From Candidatus Desulfobia pelagia (GTDB lineage: Bacteria; Desulfobacterota; Desulfobulbia; Desulfobulbales; SURF-16), in NCBI GenBank assembly GCA_014382295.1, contig JACNJZ010000074.1, forward strand, positions 1-35,173: a stretch of 35,173 nt of DNA, in the 5' to 3' direction. Below the pieces are notes generated by a model. That model saw only the letters and a list, made by a program, of their open reading frames with translations, was not told the DNA's origin and did no database searches. The position numbers were made by a program, and so were the translations under genes. Positions 1 to 8,287 of this stretch are shown piece by piece; the first letter of the stretch is position 1, and each line of letters opens with the position of its first letter.

Positions 1-2247
1 CCTCTTTTTGTTGGACGACCGACATCCGTCAGTGCTGTTCAGGATGCGCTTGCCAGAGATAAGCTCTTGCTTTTGGTGACCCAGAAAGACGCCTCTCTCG
101 ATGAGCCGGAACCAGAGGATCTCTATAAGGTTGGTATGGTCTGTATGATTATGCGGACTTTGAAGCTGCCGGATGGCCGGTTGAAGGTTCTTGTCCAGGC
201 AATGCAGAAAGCCAGTATATTGGAAGTGATTGAAAAGACTCCCCATTTCGTTGCCAAGGTTGAAGTTTTTCATGACGACGATGAAATGGAGCCAACCGTC
301 GAAATTGAGGCATTGATGCGTAATGTCCGGGAGCAGACAGAAAAAATTCTTTCCCTGAAGGGCATTATGTCCTCTGAACTCATGATTATTTTGAATGAGA
401 TAGAAGAACCCGGACGTCTGGCGGATCTTGTTGTTTCGAATCTTAAGCTGAAAACCTCCGAGTCCCAGGAGGTCCTCGAGATATCTGATGCTGTGCGGCG
501 CCTGAAAAAAGTGGCGGATCTCCTCCAGAAAGAGCTGGAAGTATCCACCATGCAGGCCAAGATCCAGTCAGAGGCCAAAGAGGAAATGAGTAAGACCCAG
601 CGGGAATATTTTCTCCGGGAACAGCTCCATGCCCTGAAAAAAGAATTGGGTGAAATTGATGAGCGATCCGAGGAAATTGAAGAGCTCAGGCTAAAAATTG
701 AGAAAGCCAGGATGTCCCCCGAGGCAAGAAAAGAGAGCCTGAAACAGCTTAAGCGGCTGGAGATGATGCATCCTGATGCTTCAGAGGCTACGATTATCCG
801 TACCTATCTCGACTGGATGCTTGATGTACCCTGGCGAAAAAGTACCCGTGACCGGCTGGATCTGATAGATGCCAAGAAGGTTCTCGATGAAGATCATTAC
901 GGTCTTGAGAAAGTAAAAGAAAGAATCCTGGAGTTTCTTGCCGTACGCAAGCTTAATAAATCCACCAAGGGACCGATCCTCTGTTTTGTCGGCCCTCCAG
1001 GTGTTGGGAAGACATCCCTGGGCCGTTCCATTGCCCGGGCAATGGGTCGTAAGTTTCATCGGCTCTCACTCGGCGGCATGCGGGATGAGGCAGAAATCCG
1101 CGGTCACAGAAGAACCTATATCGGGGCCATGCCCGGCAGGATCATTCAGGGGCTGAAGACAGTGGCTTCCAATAATCCTGTTTTCATGATGGATGAGATA
1201 GACAAAGTGGGTTCGGATTACAGGGGCGATCCTTCCTCGGCGCTTCTGGAAGTCCTCGACCCTGAGCAGAACGTTGATTTTTCAGATCATTACCTGAACC
1301 TGCCTTTTGACCTGTCCAGGGTCATGTTCATCACCACGGCAAATATGGCGGACACCATTCCTTCACCTCTTCTGGATCGAATGGAAGTGATCCGGCTCTC
1401 CGGATATACTCTTGAAGAAAAGCTGGAAATAGCCAAACGATACCTGGTTCCGCGGCAGCTGACTGAAAACGGTATTGAGACAAAGCATATCAAGCTCGAT
1501 GATGATACCCTGGCGTTTATCATATTTCATTATACTCGCGAAGCTGGTCTGCGGAATCTGGAAAGGGAAATCGGCAAAATTTCCCGGAAAGTGGCGCGGC
1601 GTATTGCCGAAGGTGGTCGTGGGCCATATGTGATCTCCAGCAGGACATTGGACAAATATCTGGGGCCGCCAAAATATCTGCCCGAGGCGGAGATTGATAC
1701 CATTGATCAGCCCGGGCTGTCCACAGGTCTTGCCTGGACCGAGGTTGGCGGTGAGATTTTGTACATCGAGGTTTCTCTTCTGCCTGGAAAAGGCGGATTG
1801 ACCCTTACCGGTCAGCTGGGAGATGTCATGAAAGAATCAGCCCAGGCAGCAATGACCGTATGTCGTTCTAAACTGAAAAAGATGGGTCTTTCTGAGAATT
1901 ATTTTGAAGAGGTTGATGTTCATATTCACGTGCCGGCCGGAGCTATCCCCAAGGATGGCCCGTCAGCCGGTGTTACAATTGCCACGGCTCTGTATTCCGC
2001 CATGTCGGGCAAGAAGGTTAACCCGAATATTGCCATGACCGGTGAAGTTACTCTGCGGGGGCGGGTCCTTCCCATTGGAGGCCTGAAAGAGAAAGCTCTG
2101 GCAGCCCTCCGGGCCAACATCACCACGGTTATTATTCCTGACCAGAATAAAAAGGATCTTGTTGAAATTCCTCAGGATCTTCGCGATAAGTTGAAGTTTA
2201 TCCCTGTGAAAAGTATGGATCAGATTTTCTCCAAGGTGTTTGGTTGA
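1..2247 (+). CDS. lon: Lon protease, ATP-dependent (5' end outside window)
   Basis: Cytosolic ATP-dependent serine protease that unfolds and degrades damaged and regulatory proteins. The reading frame is open from base 1 and already reads as the Lon N-terminal substrate-binding domain ([10 protein letters not shown]), so the gene starts upstream of the window. The TTG at 67 is internal, not a start. Numbering from that codon, the Walker A motif GPPGVGKT is near residue 309, Walker B (FMMDEID) near 373, and the C-terminal protease domain has the catalytic Ser in KDGPSAG near 633 and the catalytic Lys in LKEKALAA near 676. All key residues of LonA are present. The stop overlaps the start of mltG by 4 bp, suggesting translational coupling. 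Assignment is secure. Confidence 0.97.
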   Translation, partial: PLFVGRPTSVSAVQDALARDKLLLLVTQKDASLDEPEPEDLYKVGMVCMIMRTLKLPDGRLKVLVQAMQKASILEVIEKTPHFVAKVEVFHDDDEMEPTVEIEALMRNVREQTEKILSLKGIMSSELMIILNEIEEPGRLADLVVSNLKLKTSESQEVLEISDAVRRLKKVADLLQKELEVSTMQAKIQSEAKEEMSKTQREYFLREQLHALKKELGEIDERSEEIEELRLKIEKARMSPEARKESLKQLKRLEMMHPDASEATIIRTYLDWMLDVPWRKSTRDRLDLIDAKKVLDEDHYGLEKVKERILEFLAVRKLNKSTKGPILCFVGPPGVGKTSLGRSIARAMGRKFHRLSLGGMRDEAEIRGHRRTYIGAMPGRIIQGLKTVASNNPVFMMDEIDKVGSDYRGDPSSALLEVLDPEQNVDFSDHYLNLPFDLSRVMFITTANMADTIPSPLLDRMEVIRLSGYTLEEKLEIAKRYLVPRQLTENGIETKHIKLDDDTLAFIIFHYTREAGLRNLEREIGKISRKVARRIAEGGRGPYVISSRTLDKYLGPPKYLPEAEIDTIDQPGLSTGLAWTEVGGEILYIEVSLLPGKGGLTLTGQLGDVMKESAQAAMTVCRSKLKKMGLSENYFEEVDVHIHVPAGAIPKDGPSAGVTIATALYSAMSGKKVNPNIAMTGEVTLRGRVLPIGGLKEKALAALRANITTVIIPDQNKKDLVEIPQDLRDKLKFIPVKSMDQIFSKVFG

Positions 2248-3329
2248 CAGATGAAAAGAGGCAGGAGGGGGAAGATGTAGAAAATACCCCTCCTGCGCTC
2301 CACAAATCCGCCGGACGCATTTCGGTTTCGCAGTGGATTGCCGGGGCAGTACTCCTTGTTTTTGTTCTCTTGTTTTCAGGGGTTCTCTGGCTCTGGCTCT
2401 ATGCGATACACCCAGTTCATCCTTCCGATTCGTCTTCGATTATTGTAGAAATTCAGCCGGGAACAGGTTTTGCCGGAATCAGGCAGAACCTTGAAAAAGC
2501 CGGTGTGCTGAAACCTGATGTCCGTTTTTCTCTCCTTGCTCATTTTCTTGCAGTTTCACGCAATATCAAGGCTGGTGAATATGAATTTGCAGCCGGCCGG
2601 ACACCGGTGGAGATACTCCGACTTTTAGAGAGTGGGAAGGTGGTGCAGTGGCCGGTGACTGTGCCGGAGGGGACAAATATATATCAGCTCGCCGCTATCC
2701 TGAACGTCAGCCTTGGTATACAGCAGGATCAGTTCCTGGCGAAGGTTCAGGATGAGAAAACCATTTCCTCTCTGGGGCTCCCTGGTTTTTCTCTGGAAGG
2801 CTATCTTTTCCCAGACACCTATAAGTTGACTCGGAATCAGTCCGTTGAATCAATTCTTGCCATGATGACAGGTCGTTTTTTTACGGTGTATAAAGAGATA
2901 GCAGTAAAAAACGAGGGAGCCGCAGCCGGTGCAGAACCTCTCAGCAGGCATGAGATTGTAACGCTGGCATCTATTGTTGAAAAGGAAGCAGCAATAGCAG
3001 AGGAGAGGCCACTTGTTGCGGCTGTTTTCTTGAATCGGTTGAAAAAGAAGATGCGGCTTCAGGCCGATCCAACAGTGATCTACGGATTGAAAAAGTTTGA
3101 TATGGCTTTGACAAAAAAAGACCTGAAGACTCCGACGGCATACAATACGTATGTCAATAAAGGCCTGCCTGAAGGGCCGATATGTAATCCCGGCAAGGAC
3201 TCTCTTCTCGCCGTTCTCAATCCTGCTCAAAGCCCGTATCTGTATTTTGTTTCAAAAAATGATGGAACTCATCAGTTTTCAAGAACTCTTAAAGAACATA
3301 ACAGGGCAGTTTATCAATTTCAGCGGTAG
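2244..3329 (+). CDS. mltG: Endolytic peptidoglycan transglycosylase MltG (YceG-like)
   Basis: Inner-membrane lytic transglycosylase that cleaves nascent glycan strands and is thought to end their polymerisation. The 361-residue protein has a charged N-terminal cytoplasmic tail, one membrane segment at about residues 28-52, and the YceG/MltG catalytic domain with the family signature around the proposed catalytic Glu (ASIVEKEA, about residue 245) and the downstream LQADPTVIYGL and TYVNKGLPEGPICNPG blocks. The TTG start at 2244 overlaps the lon stop (TTGA), with a weak AAGG 8-11 bases upstream. No ATG lies before the membrane segment, which favours this start. It probably shares a transcript with lon. 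Family assignment is firm; the start is less so. Confidence 0.92.
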   Translation: MTDEKRQEGEDVENTPPALHKSAGRISVSQWIAGAVLLVFVLLFSGVLWLWLYAIHPVHPSDSSSIIVEIQPGTGFAGIRQNLEKAGVLKPDVRFSLLAHFLAVSRNIKAGEYEFAAGRTPVEILRLLESGKVVQWPVTVPEGTNIYQLAAILNVSLGIQQDQFLAKVQDEKTISSLGLPGFSLEGYLFPDTYKLTRNQSVESILAMMTGRFFTVYKEIAVKNEGAAAGAEPLSRHEIVTLASIVEKEAAIAEERPLVAAVFLNRLKKKMRLQADPTVIYGLKKFDMALTKKDLKTPTAYNTYVNKGLPEGPICNPGKDSLLAVLNPAQSPYLYFVSKNDGTHQFSRTLKEHNRAVYQFQR

Positions 3330-3466
3330 CTGTTATTGGTGGCCTCTGTGGTTTGAAAAAGACTTTTATGATACTATCAACATTGAACTTGATAACATGA
3401 GTTAAAAACAATACACTTTAGGGACGAAAATACACTATCTGCATAACATATAAAAGGACTGGCAGG

Positions 3467-3910
3467 ATGAAAATGGATATACAAAAGAATACAGGCCGCA
3501 GGATATTGAATCAGAAAGGTTTTTCTCTTATGGAACTTATGATTGTTATGGTTATCCTCGGGCTTCTGGCCTCCCTTGTCGGGCCGGCAATGTTCAAGAA
3601 ACTGGGGACAGCCAAGCAGGGAACAGCAAAAACTCAGATTGAGATGCTGATGACCGCCCTTGATTCATACCGTCTGGATGTGGGCCATTACCCGTCCGGC
3701 CAGGAAGGTCTTGAGGCGCTTGTGATAAATCCCGGAGAAGACAAATGGGACGGCCCCTATCTGCAGAAGGGTTTGCCTAAAGATCCGTGGGATTCCGATT
3801 ATAATTACCAGAACCCCGGCGAACATGGTGAAGTGGATATCTATTCCTATGGTGCCGACTCGCGGGAAGGCGGAGAAAAGGAAGATGCCGACGTGGGCAG
3901 CTGGCAGTAG
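3467..3910 (+). CDS. gspG: Type II secretion major pseudopilin GspG
   Basis: Major pseudopilin subunit of the type II secretion pseudopilus. It has a type III prepilin leader: a basic stretch ending in Gly18, then Phe19 (the predicted methylated N-terminus) and the conserved Glu23 at mature position 5 of FSLMELMIVMVILGLLASLV. The C-terminal half carries the GspG signature (YRLDVGHYPSGQEGLEAL, WDGPYLQKG, KDPWDSDYNY) and ends in the YSYGADSREGG calcium-loop region. The 147-residue length is normal. The preceding AGG gives a modest ribosome site; an in-frame ATG two codons later is an alternative start. No other gsp gene is visible in the window, so it is an orphan here. A GGCAAAA heptamer array begins 10 bases after the stop. 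Confidence 0.93.
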   Translation: MKMDIQKNTGRRILNQKGFSLMELMIVMVILGLLASLVGPAMFKKLGTAKQGTAKTQIEMLMTALDSYRLDVGHYPSGQEGLEALVINPGEDKWDGPYLQKGLPKDPWDSDYNYQNPGEHGEVDIYSYGADSREGGEKEDADVGSWQ

Positions 3911-3919
3911 CCTTTTTAA

Positions 3920-3983
3920 GGCAAAAGGCAAAAGGCAAAAGGCAAAAGGCAAAAGGCAAAAGGCAAAAGGCACAGAGGCAAAA
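3920..3983 (+). repeat. Heptamer tandem array (GGCAAAA)x7
   Basis: Seven perfect GGCAAAA units run from 3920 to 3968, followed by a degenerate unit and one more perfect copy at 3977-3983. The array lies between the stop of gspG and a second heptamer array, in the space between convergent genes. Open frames across it on either strand are low-complexity artefacts. Confidence 0.97.
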
Positions 3984-4040
3984 GGGCGGCAATCAGGAGT
4001 TGGAGATTGTTCTTGATTATCTGGTTTGTCTCTGTTTTTC

Positions 4041-4091
4041 TAAGCCCTAAGCCCTAAGCCCTAAGCCCTAAGCCCTAAGCCCTAAGCCCTA
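4041..4091 (-). repeat. Heptamer tandem array (TAAGCCC)x7, G-rich on the minus strand
   Basis: Seven perfect TAAGCCC units (4041-4089). On the minus strand this reads GGGCTTA, giving regularly spaced G3 runs with 4-base loops, a pattern able to form G-quadruplexes in DNA or in the mRNA of the leftward gene. The array overlaps the end of that gene, supplying its last codon and TAG stop (4082-4084). The unit resembles a telomere repeat, but I read that as coincidence. Confidence 0.96.
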
Positions 4092-5263
4092 CACTCCAAC
4101 AAATACAAATTCCCCTCAATCCATTCTCCCTTTTCTTTGCGTATATTTGCAGAGACATTTGACCTCACAGTAAATCCTGTTTTTTTAGCCAGTTTTTGAA
4201 TATAGCTTTCTGCATGGGCGTAACGGCCTGTGCCCTGGAGGATGAAGTCTTTATCCGTTTTTTCAGTGGAAAAGAGGAAGCATGCCCCGGGGGTGGCATG
4301 TTTTTTTATCTGCCTGAAGAGCGGCTCCAGGTTGCCCAGGTATACAAAAACGTCAGCCGCGATAAAGAAGTCGAAGGTTTCATCGCTCATTTCAAGAAAA
4401 GAGACGAGCTCCATTTCATAGAGAGCTTCATATATCCCCTTTTCACTGGCTTTGGCCAGCATTACCGGTGAAAGATCGATGCCGGTCAACGTCTTCACGT
4501 CATCTCGAAAGGCTTCGCCTGAAAGACCTGTCCCGCAGCCAAGATCAAGGCCATTCTCGAACTTTTCTTTCTCAGGCAAGGATTTTTCCAGTAGATTCCT
4601 TAACTGACCTGGAGTGGTGTAGCATAGATTGGTCTGCATGCTCTGGTCGTAATCTTCGAAATGATCAAAAACCTCTTTGACATATGCAGAAGGGGCGGAA
4701 TCTGTTGTTTCGCCCAGAAGTGAGGCCAGCATGTGTTTCGCGGCGGTATGGCCGGGGTCAAGTCTTAGAACCTGTTGGTAATGGGGGATTGCTTTCTCAG
4801 TGTCGCCGGCTTTGTGATGCAGGTGGGCCAGATGGTTGTGCGCCGGTATAAAGTTTGGATCACGGGAAAGAACCTGTTCAAAGCAGGTAGCGGCTTTTTC
4901 CCTCAGATTCATATTTTTATATATGATCCCGAGATTGTAGCGGGCATCTGTGTCGTCAGGAGAGATGAGTAACAGTTTTTCATAGCAGGTAGCAGCGTCT
5001 TCGGTTTTGTTCTGCTTTTTTAAGGTGATTGCCAGGTTGTAAAGGATGTCTGGGTCGTGTGGGGCACGTTCGTGCGCCAATCTGTATGCTTCTGCAGACT
5101 CGGGAAAATTGCCCTGGTCAAAATAAATAACGCCCATGTTGTAATGGGTTGCTGCCAGGGTTGGTTGCAGTTCTGCGGCTTTTTGAAGGCAGGATATTGC
5201 CTGTAGCGGTCGGGAGGCCTGCAGGTGTTCCATTGCCTCCTGGAATAGGGTTTCAATTTCCAT
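4082..5263 (-). CDS. TPR-repeat SAM-dependent methyltransferase
   Basis: A two-part protein of about 393 residues. The N-terminal half is a run of tetratricopeptide repeats (for example the LYNLAITLKKQNKTEDAATCYEKLL and YNLGIIYKNMNLREKAATCFEQ helical pairs). The C-terminal half is a class I methyltransferase with motif I (LDLGCGTGLSGEAF) and a following acidic GIDLSPVML strand. The substrate cannot be read from sequence; the TPR part suggests a protein target or partner. The frame extends to an ATG at 5311, but that would overlap the upstream nuclease gene by 44 bp; ATG 5263 leaves a 4-bp gap and is preferred, though no good ribosome site is visible. The stop is encoded by the CTTAGGG heptamer array, so the last residues may differ between strains. 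Confidence 0.85.
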   Translation of the reverse strand: MEIETLFQEAMEHLQASRPLQAISCLQKAAELQPTLAATHYNMGVIYFDQGNFPESAEAYRLAHERAPHDPDILYNLAITLKKQNKTEDAATCYEKLLLISPDDTDARYNLGIIYKNMNLREKAATCFEQVLSRDPNFIPAHNHLAHLHHKAGDTEKAIPHYQQVLRLDPGHTAAKHMLASLLGETTDSAPSAYVKEVFDHFEDYDQSMQTNLCYTTPGQLRNLLEKSLPEKEKFENGLDLGCGTGLSGEAFRDDVKTLTGIDLSPVMLAKASEKGIYEALYEMELVSFLEMSDETFDFFIAADVFVYLGNLEPLFRQIKKHATPGACFLFSTEKTDKDFILQGTGRYAHAESYIQKLAKKTGFTVRSNVSANIRKEKGEWIEGNLYLLECRA

Positions 5264-5267
5264 AGTC

Positions 5268-6032
5268 TCAGGGCGCCAGGGTGTCAATGTAGCCGGTAAG
5301 CTGGTCGGCAAGTTTCCGGTTGTCTATAAGGAGGGAGAGTTCATGGTTATAAGCCAGGGCGGAATGTGTCAGGTTGTGGCTGCCGACAAAGGAATAGCGC
5401 CGGTCTATGACAATCAGTTTGGTATGGGTTGTTGTCTTGATGGAATCAAAGAGAACCGTAACTCCATTTTTCTGGAGTTTTTCGGCAACCTTTTCGTTTT
5501 CTTCGTTGATAGAATCTTCGTAACTTGATTTTTCCAGTATCAGCCTGACCTGTACCCCGCGTTTTCGTGCTTTGATAAGTTCGTTAACAAGCAGCCTTGG
5601 CTTGTTGTTTCTAGATGCGGTTGTCTTGAAAATGAACATGGCCATGTCGATGGATATGTCAGCCTTGCCAATATAGTCAACCAGGGCGTCATAATACAGA
5701 GTATCCGGGAGCAATATAATGTTGTCCTGGTTGACTATATTGGCTGAGGTGCTTGAAGTGGGATGTTTTCCGATGGCAAAATATGGCTTAACGACTTTAA
5801 AGGTTTTTGGGCCTATGTCCGGGACTTCAAGCAGTTGGTCGAGCCTCGTGAAGCCCCCATGTTCTTTTCGATAGCGAATAATGGCCTGGGCTATTCCTTT
5901 ACCGATAAGAGGGATCTGGATGAGTTCTTTCTGGGTGGCGCTATTGAGGTCCAGCGGGCTTGGAGCTGCGGCAGGGAAGACCGGCCAGAGGGTTAGGAGA
6001 AGAAGGCAGAGCAGGTGTGAAAAATACTTCAT
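5268..6032 (-). CDS. Secreted HhH plus single-HKD (phospholipase D superfamily) nuclease-like protein
   Basis: The 254-residue protein has a clear signal peptide (residues 1 to about 23, ending FPAAA), a ComEA-like helix-hairpin-helix DNA-binding module (LDLNSATQKELIQIPLIGKG and a second hairpin VPDIGPKTFKVV, about 27-85), and a single PLD/Nuc domain with HTKLIVIDRRYSFVGSHN, the HxKx4D catalytic motif followed by the usual GSxN. Single-HKD proteins such as Nuc act as dimers. Export plus an HhH module points to a periplasmic or extracellular nuclease, perhaps for DNA uptake or scavenging (inference). It lies 4 bp upstream of the methyltransferase and downstream of the flavoprotein, all leftward. 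No Shine-Dalgarno is evident at the ATG. A cardiolipin-type lipid substrate is a less likely alternative. Confidence 0.85.
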   Translation of the reverse strand: MKYFSHLLCLLLLTLWPVFPAAAPSPLDLNSATQKELIQIPLIGKGIAQAIIRYRKEHGGFTRLDQLLEVPDIGPKTFKVVKPYFAIGKHPTSSTSANIVNQDNIILLPDTLYYDALVDYIGKADISIDMAMFIFKTTASRNNKPRLLVNELIKARKRGVQVRLILEKSSYEDSINEENEKVAEKLQKNGVTVLFDSIKTTTHTKLIVIDRRYSFVGSHNLTHSALAYNHELSLLIDNRKLADQLTGYIDTLAP

Positions 6033-6041
6033 AGGGAATAT

Positions 6042-6166
6042 GATTTCGAATAGTGGATTTCGGATTTCGGTTTGAATGCTTTAATTCCTTAATTGGTGCT
6101 AGGGAAATTTGCAATCCAAAATCCGAAATCCGAAATCGAAACTGGCTAATCCGAAATCATTTCGGC
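6042..6166. repeat. Inverted pair of GGATTTC heptamer tracts
   Basis: Left arm: GATTTCG at 6042-6048 and tandem GGATTTC units at 6055-6070. Right arm: the complementary CCGAAAT units at about 6122-6137 and 6150-6166. Between them is a roughly 50-base core without heptamers. The right end overlaps the 3' end of the flavoprotein gene, whose TGA stop (6157-6159) is part of the TGATTTCGG unit. The segment fills the gap between two leftward genes. Confidence 0.88.
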
Positions 6167-7878
6167 CACCAGTCAACCCCCATCCTTGAGATGCAGTTGA
6201 ACCCGCCTCCCAGAACAAGTGTATTTGTCAGTCCGACACTGTCAAGGAACACCTGGATTTCATAGGATCGTGTTCCTGCATCACAGATGATAATCAGTGT
6301 TTTGTCCTTGGGGAGTTCATTGTGCCTTTTTCGGATTTCATTATAGGGAACAGCATGCCATATACTGCCGAATTTCTCTGCAAAAGGGCCGATTTCGTTG
6401 GGGTGTCTTATGTCAAGGGTTGCCCAGTCCGGCTGTGATGAGGGATCGTCAATCCAGCTGAGGAAATTCTGGATGGACACATTGCGCTGGCGATTACACG
6501 CCATGTTGTCAGCAACATTGGCTGCGGCGTTCAGGGCATCTATGGCTGTGGAAAAAGGTGGCGCATAGGGCATTTCCAGAAGGCTGAAATCATCAATGGT
6601 GCCGCCTTTAACAATAAGGGCAGCAGCAGCGTTAATGCGGGCAAGCACAGCGTCATTCATGTCTCCAAAAGCTTGAACACCTAAGACTCTGCGATCTTTG
6701 CGGTCAAAGACAAGCTGCAACGGCATCTTTGTTTCCGTGGGGAAAAAATGCGCCCGGTCAGATGGGGCTGTGATGGCAGCATCAGCGTCAAAACCCTCAG
6801 CCCTGGCGCTTTCAAGGCTGAGGCCGGTGGCTCCGATGCAGCTTTCAAAGGCTTTCATGATGAAACTGCCGATGACGCCGGGAAAGGTGCTGGGAATACC
6901 GGCCAGGTTGTCGCCGACAACACGGCCTTCTCTGTTGGCTATTGATCCCATGGGGGCTAACATCTTTTTGCCGGTGATGAGGTTGGTGGATTCAACACAG
7001 TCGCCGGCTGCATAGATGTTGGGGTCGGATGTCTGCATGCGGTTGTTGACCACAATGCCGAATGGTGAAACATGGAGGCCTGCGTCCCGGGCAAGCTCAC
7101 TTCTGGCGCGGACGCCGGCAGCCATTACAACGATATCAGTTTCAATGGTTCGCTTGGGGGTGACGACCCTGCAGACCTTACCGCTTTCGTCGCCTTCCAA
7201 GGCCTGAGCCCCTTCACCGGTGTAAATGCTGACCCCATGTTTTTCCATGTGGCGTTTCACCATCTCGGCAAATGGGGCATCTATGATCCTGGGAAGAAGC
7301 TGGGGCATGAATTCAAGAACTGTGGTTTCGACACCCCATAAATCTCCGAATGCTTCCGCCATTTCAAGACCGATGGCGCCGCCGCCGATGACCACGGCTT
7401 TGCCTACCTGGCCTTTTGCCAGTCCTTCTTTGATGGCTATGGCTTTGTGCAGGTCACTTATGGTGTATACGCCCTCAAGATCCGCCCCGGGAATGGGCAG
7501 GACAAAGGGCTGGCTTCCTGTGCTGATAACGAGTTTGTCGTACGGAACGGAATCTTTGGCGCCGCTGATAACATCGACAACATCAACACTTTTTGTATCC
7601 CGGTTTATTTTTATGGCCCGTGTATTGATTCGAACATGAACGCCCTTGGCATTTTCAAAAAAAGGAACATCCCGGGTCATGTGAAAGCTTGTTTTGCGAA
7701 GTTCGTCTTCATCGCTGACATCCCCTGAGACATAATACGGGATGCCGCATCCCCCGTAAGAAATGAGGCTGTCCTGGTCCAGAATGGTTATCTCCGCATC
7801 AGGTATGAGGCGTTTGGCATGGCACGCCGCCTTTGGCCCGGCGGCAACTCCACCGATAATTACAATTTTTTCGCCCAT
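6157..7878 (-). CDS. CoA-disulfide / NAD(P)H persulfide reductase-like flavoprotein with C-terminal rhodanese
   Basis: Flavin disulfide reductase of the CoADR/Npsr type. FAD-binding GGVAAG is at residues 9-14, the redox Cys at position 44 in SYGGCGIPYYVSG matches the single-cysteine CoA-disulfide reductase signature, a second Rossmann motif (VVIGGGAIGLEMAE) lies near 165, and the second FAD signature YAAGDCVE near 290. The C-terminal ~110 residues form a rhodanese domain with active-site loop CDAGTRS (Cys532). Such fusions reduce CoA persulfides, polysulfide or elemental sulfur with NAD(P)H, placing this enzyme in cytoplasmic sulfane-sulfur handling. The ATG at 7878 has a good AAGGGAG ribosome site. 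Its stop codon lies in a heptamer repeat. The exact substrate cannot be read from sequence. Confidence 0.92.
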   Translation of the reverse strand: MGEKIVIIGGVAAGPKAACHAKRLIPDAEITILDQDSLISYGGCGIPYYVSGDVSDEDELRKTSFHMTRDVPFFENAKGVHVRINTRAIKINRDTKSVDVVDVISGAKDSVPYDKLVISTGSQPFVLPIPGADLEGVYTISDLHKAIAIKEGLAKGQVGKAVVIGGGAIGLEMAEAFGDLWGVETTVLEFMPQLLPRIIDAPFAEMVKRHMEKHGVSIYTGEGAQALEGDESGKVCRVVTPKRTIETDIVVMAAGVRARSELARDAGLHVSPFGIVVNNRMQTSDPNIYAAGDCVESTNLITGKKMLAPMGSIANREGRVVGDNLAGIPSTFPGVIGSFIMKAFESCIGATGLSLESARAEGFDADAAITAPSDRAHFFPTETKMPLQLVFDRKDRRVLGVQAFGDMNDAVLARINAAAALIVKGGTIDDFSLLEMPYAPPFSTAIDALNAAANVADNMACNRQRNVSIQNFLSWIDDPSSQPDWATLDIRHPNEIGPFAEKFGSIWHAVPYNEIRKRHNELPKDKTLIIICDAGTRSYEIQVFLDSVGLTNTLVLGGGFNCISRMGVDWWPK

Positions 7879-7920
7879 TGTGTACTCCCTTGTATAAGGT
7901 ATGAATAATTTTATAAAAAC

Positions 7921-7954
7921 AGTTTTAAGTTGAAAGTATTAAGTTTTAAGTTGG
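7921..7954 (+). repeat. Degenerate heptamer tract (AGTTTTA family)
   Basis: Five units in 7-bp register: AGTTTTA, AGTTGAA, AGTATTA, AGTTTTA, AGTTGG. The stretch 7934-7951 is an exact 18-bp reverse-complement match to 20626-20643 upstream of argS, so the same heptamer family occurs at two distant sites in opposite orientation. Confidence 0.85.
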
Positions 7955-8145
7955 TGGATGTGGCTTATTTATTTTTTTCCTGCTTGATTTTAAGTTTCAT
8001 GCTCGAAGTCTGGGCTTATCTCGTTGTTCCCGCCTGCTGGGATGGGGTTATAGTTCACTGGTTAACCGTTTAGTCAGGCAATCAGGATAGGCAACTTTAT
8101 CCTGAAAGAAATGTCATGTCAATTGCTGGCAATGAGATGTTTAGA

Positions 8146-8159
8146 AATTTTATAAAATT
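8146..8159. promoter_or_regulatory. 14-bp AT palindrome upstream of a promoter
   Basis: AATTTTATAAAATT is a perfect palindrome whose centre is 46 bp from that of the palindrome on the -10 box. Both share the core TTATAA. It could be a second operator or simply an AT-rich upstream element just before the -35 box. Confidence 0.4.
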
Positions 8160-8173
8160 CTTAAATTGCTCCC

Positions 8174-8202
8174 TTGACAGATTCTATAACCTCACTTATA
8201 AG
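8174..8202 (+). promoter_or_regulatory. Strong sigma70-type promoter for the DUF302-like gene
   Basis: TTGACA (8174-8179), a 17-bp spacer, then TATAAG (8197-8202). This is a near-consensus housekeeping promoter, predicting a start near 8209 and a leader of about 80 nt before the ATG at 8288. Confidence 0.75.
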
Positions 8203-8205
8203 TGA
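8192..8205. promoter_or_regulatory. Palindromic operator candidate overlapping the -10 box
   Basis: TCACTTATAAGTGA is a perfect 14-bp palindrome that covers the whole -10 hexamer of the promoter at 8174-8202. A dimeric repressor bound here would block RNA polymerase. The cognate regulator is not identifiable; no obvious ArsR or MarR gene is in the window. Confidence 0.6.
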
Positions 8206-8287
8206 ACATATGCACATAAAATATGCAATTGATAATAAGGAAAATTTTTAATATATCTTTTTTGTACAATTTCAGGAGGAGAGTTTT

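Larger units (their letters stand above)
7879..8287. other. 409-bp divergent intergenic control region
   Basis: This spacer separates the leftward flavoprotein gene from the rightward DUF302-like gene. It holds a heptamer tract (7921-7954), a perfect AT palindrome AATTTTATAAAATT (8146-8159), a strong sigma70-like promoter (8174-8202) overlapped by a 14-bp palindrome (8192-8205), and an AGGAGG-type ribosome site at about 8274-8280. I see no coding frame worth keeping. Confidence 0.7.

Noticed and set aside
2850-3230. Minus-strand frame opposite mltG
   Set aside because: Shadow of mltG; residues do not resemble any protein family.
3665-4016. Open frames on both strands with LLPFAFC or KAKGKRQ repeats
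   Set aside because: Low-complexity translation of the GGCAAAA array plus antisense of gspG.
3920-4091. CRISPR-like array
   Set aside because: Units are 7 bp and contiguous with no spacers, and no cas genes are present.
4041-4091. Telomere-like TTAGGGC repeat as a sign of a linear replicon end or eukaryotic contamination
   Set aside because: Unit is 7 bp, only seven copies, embedded between ordinary bacterial genes with other heptamer arrays nearby.
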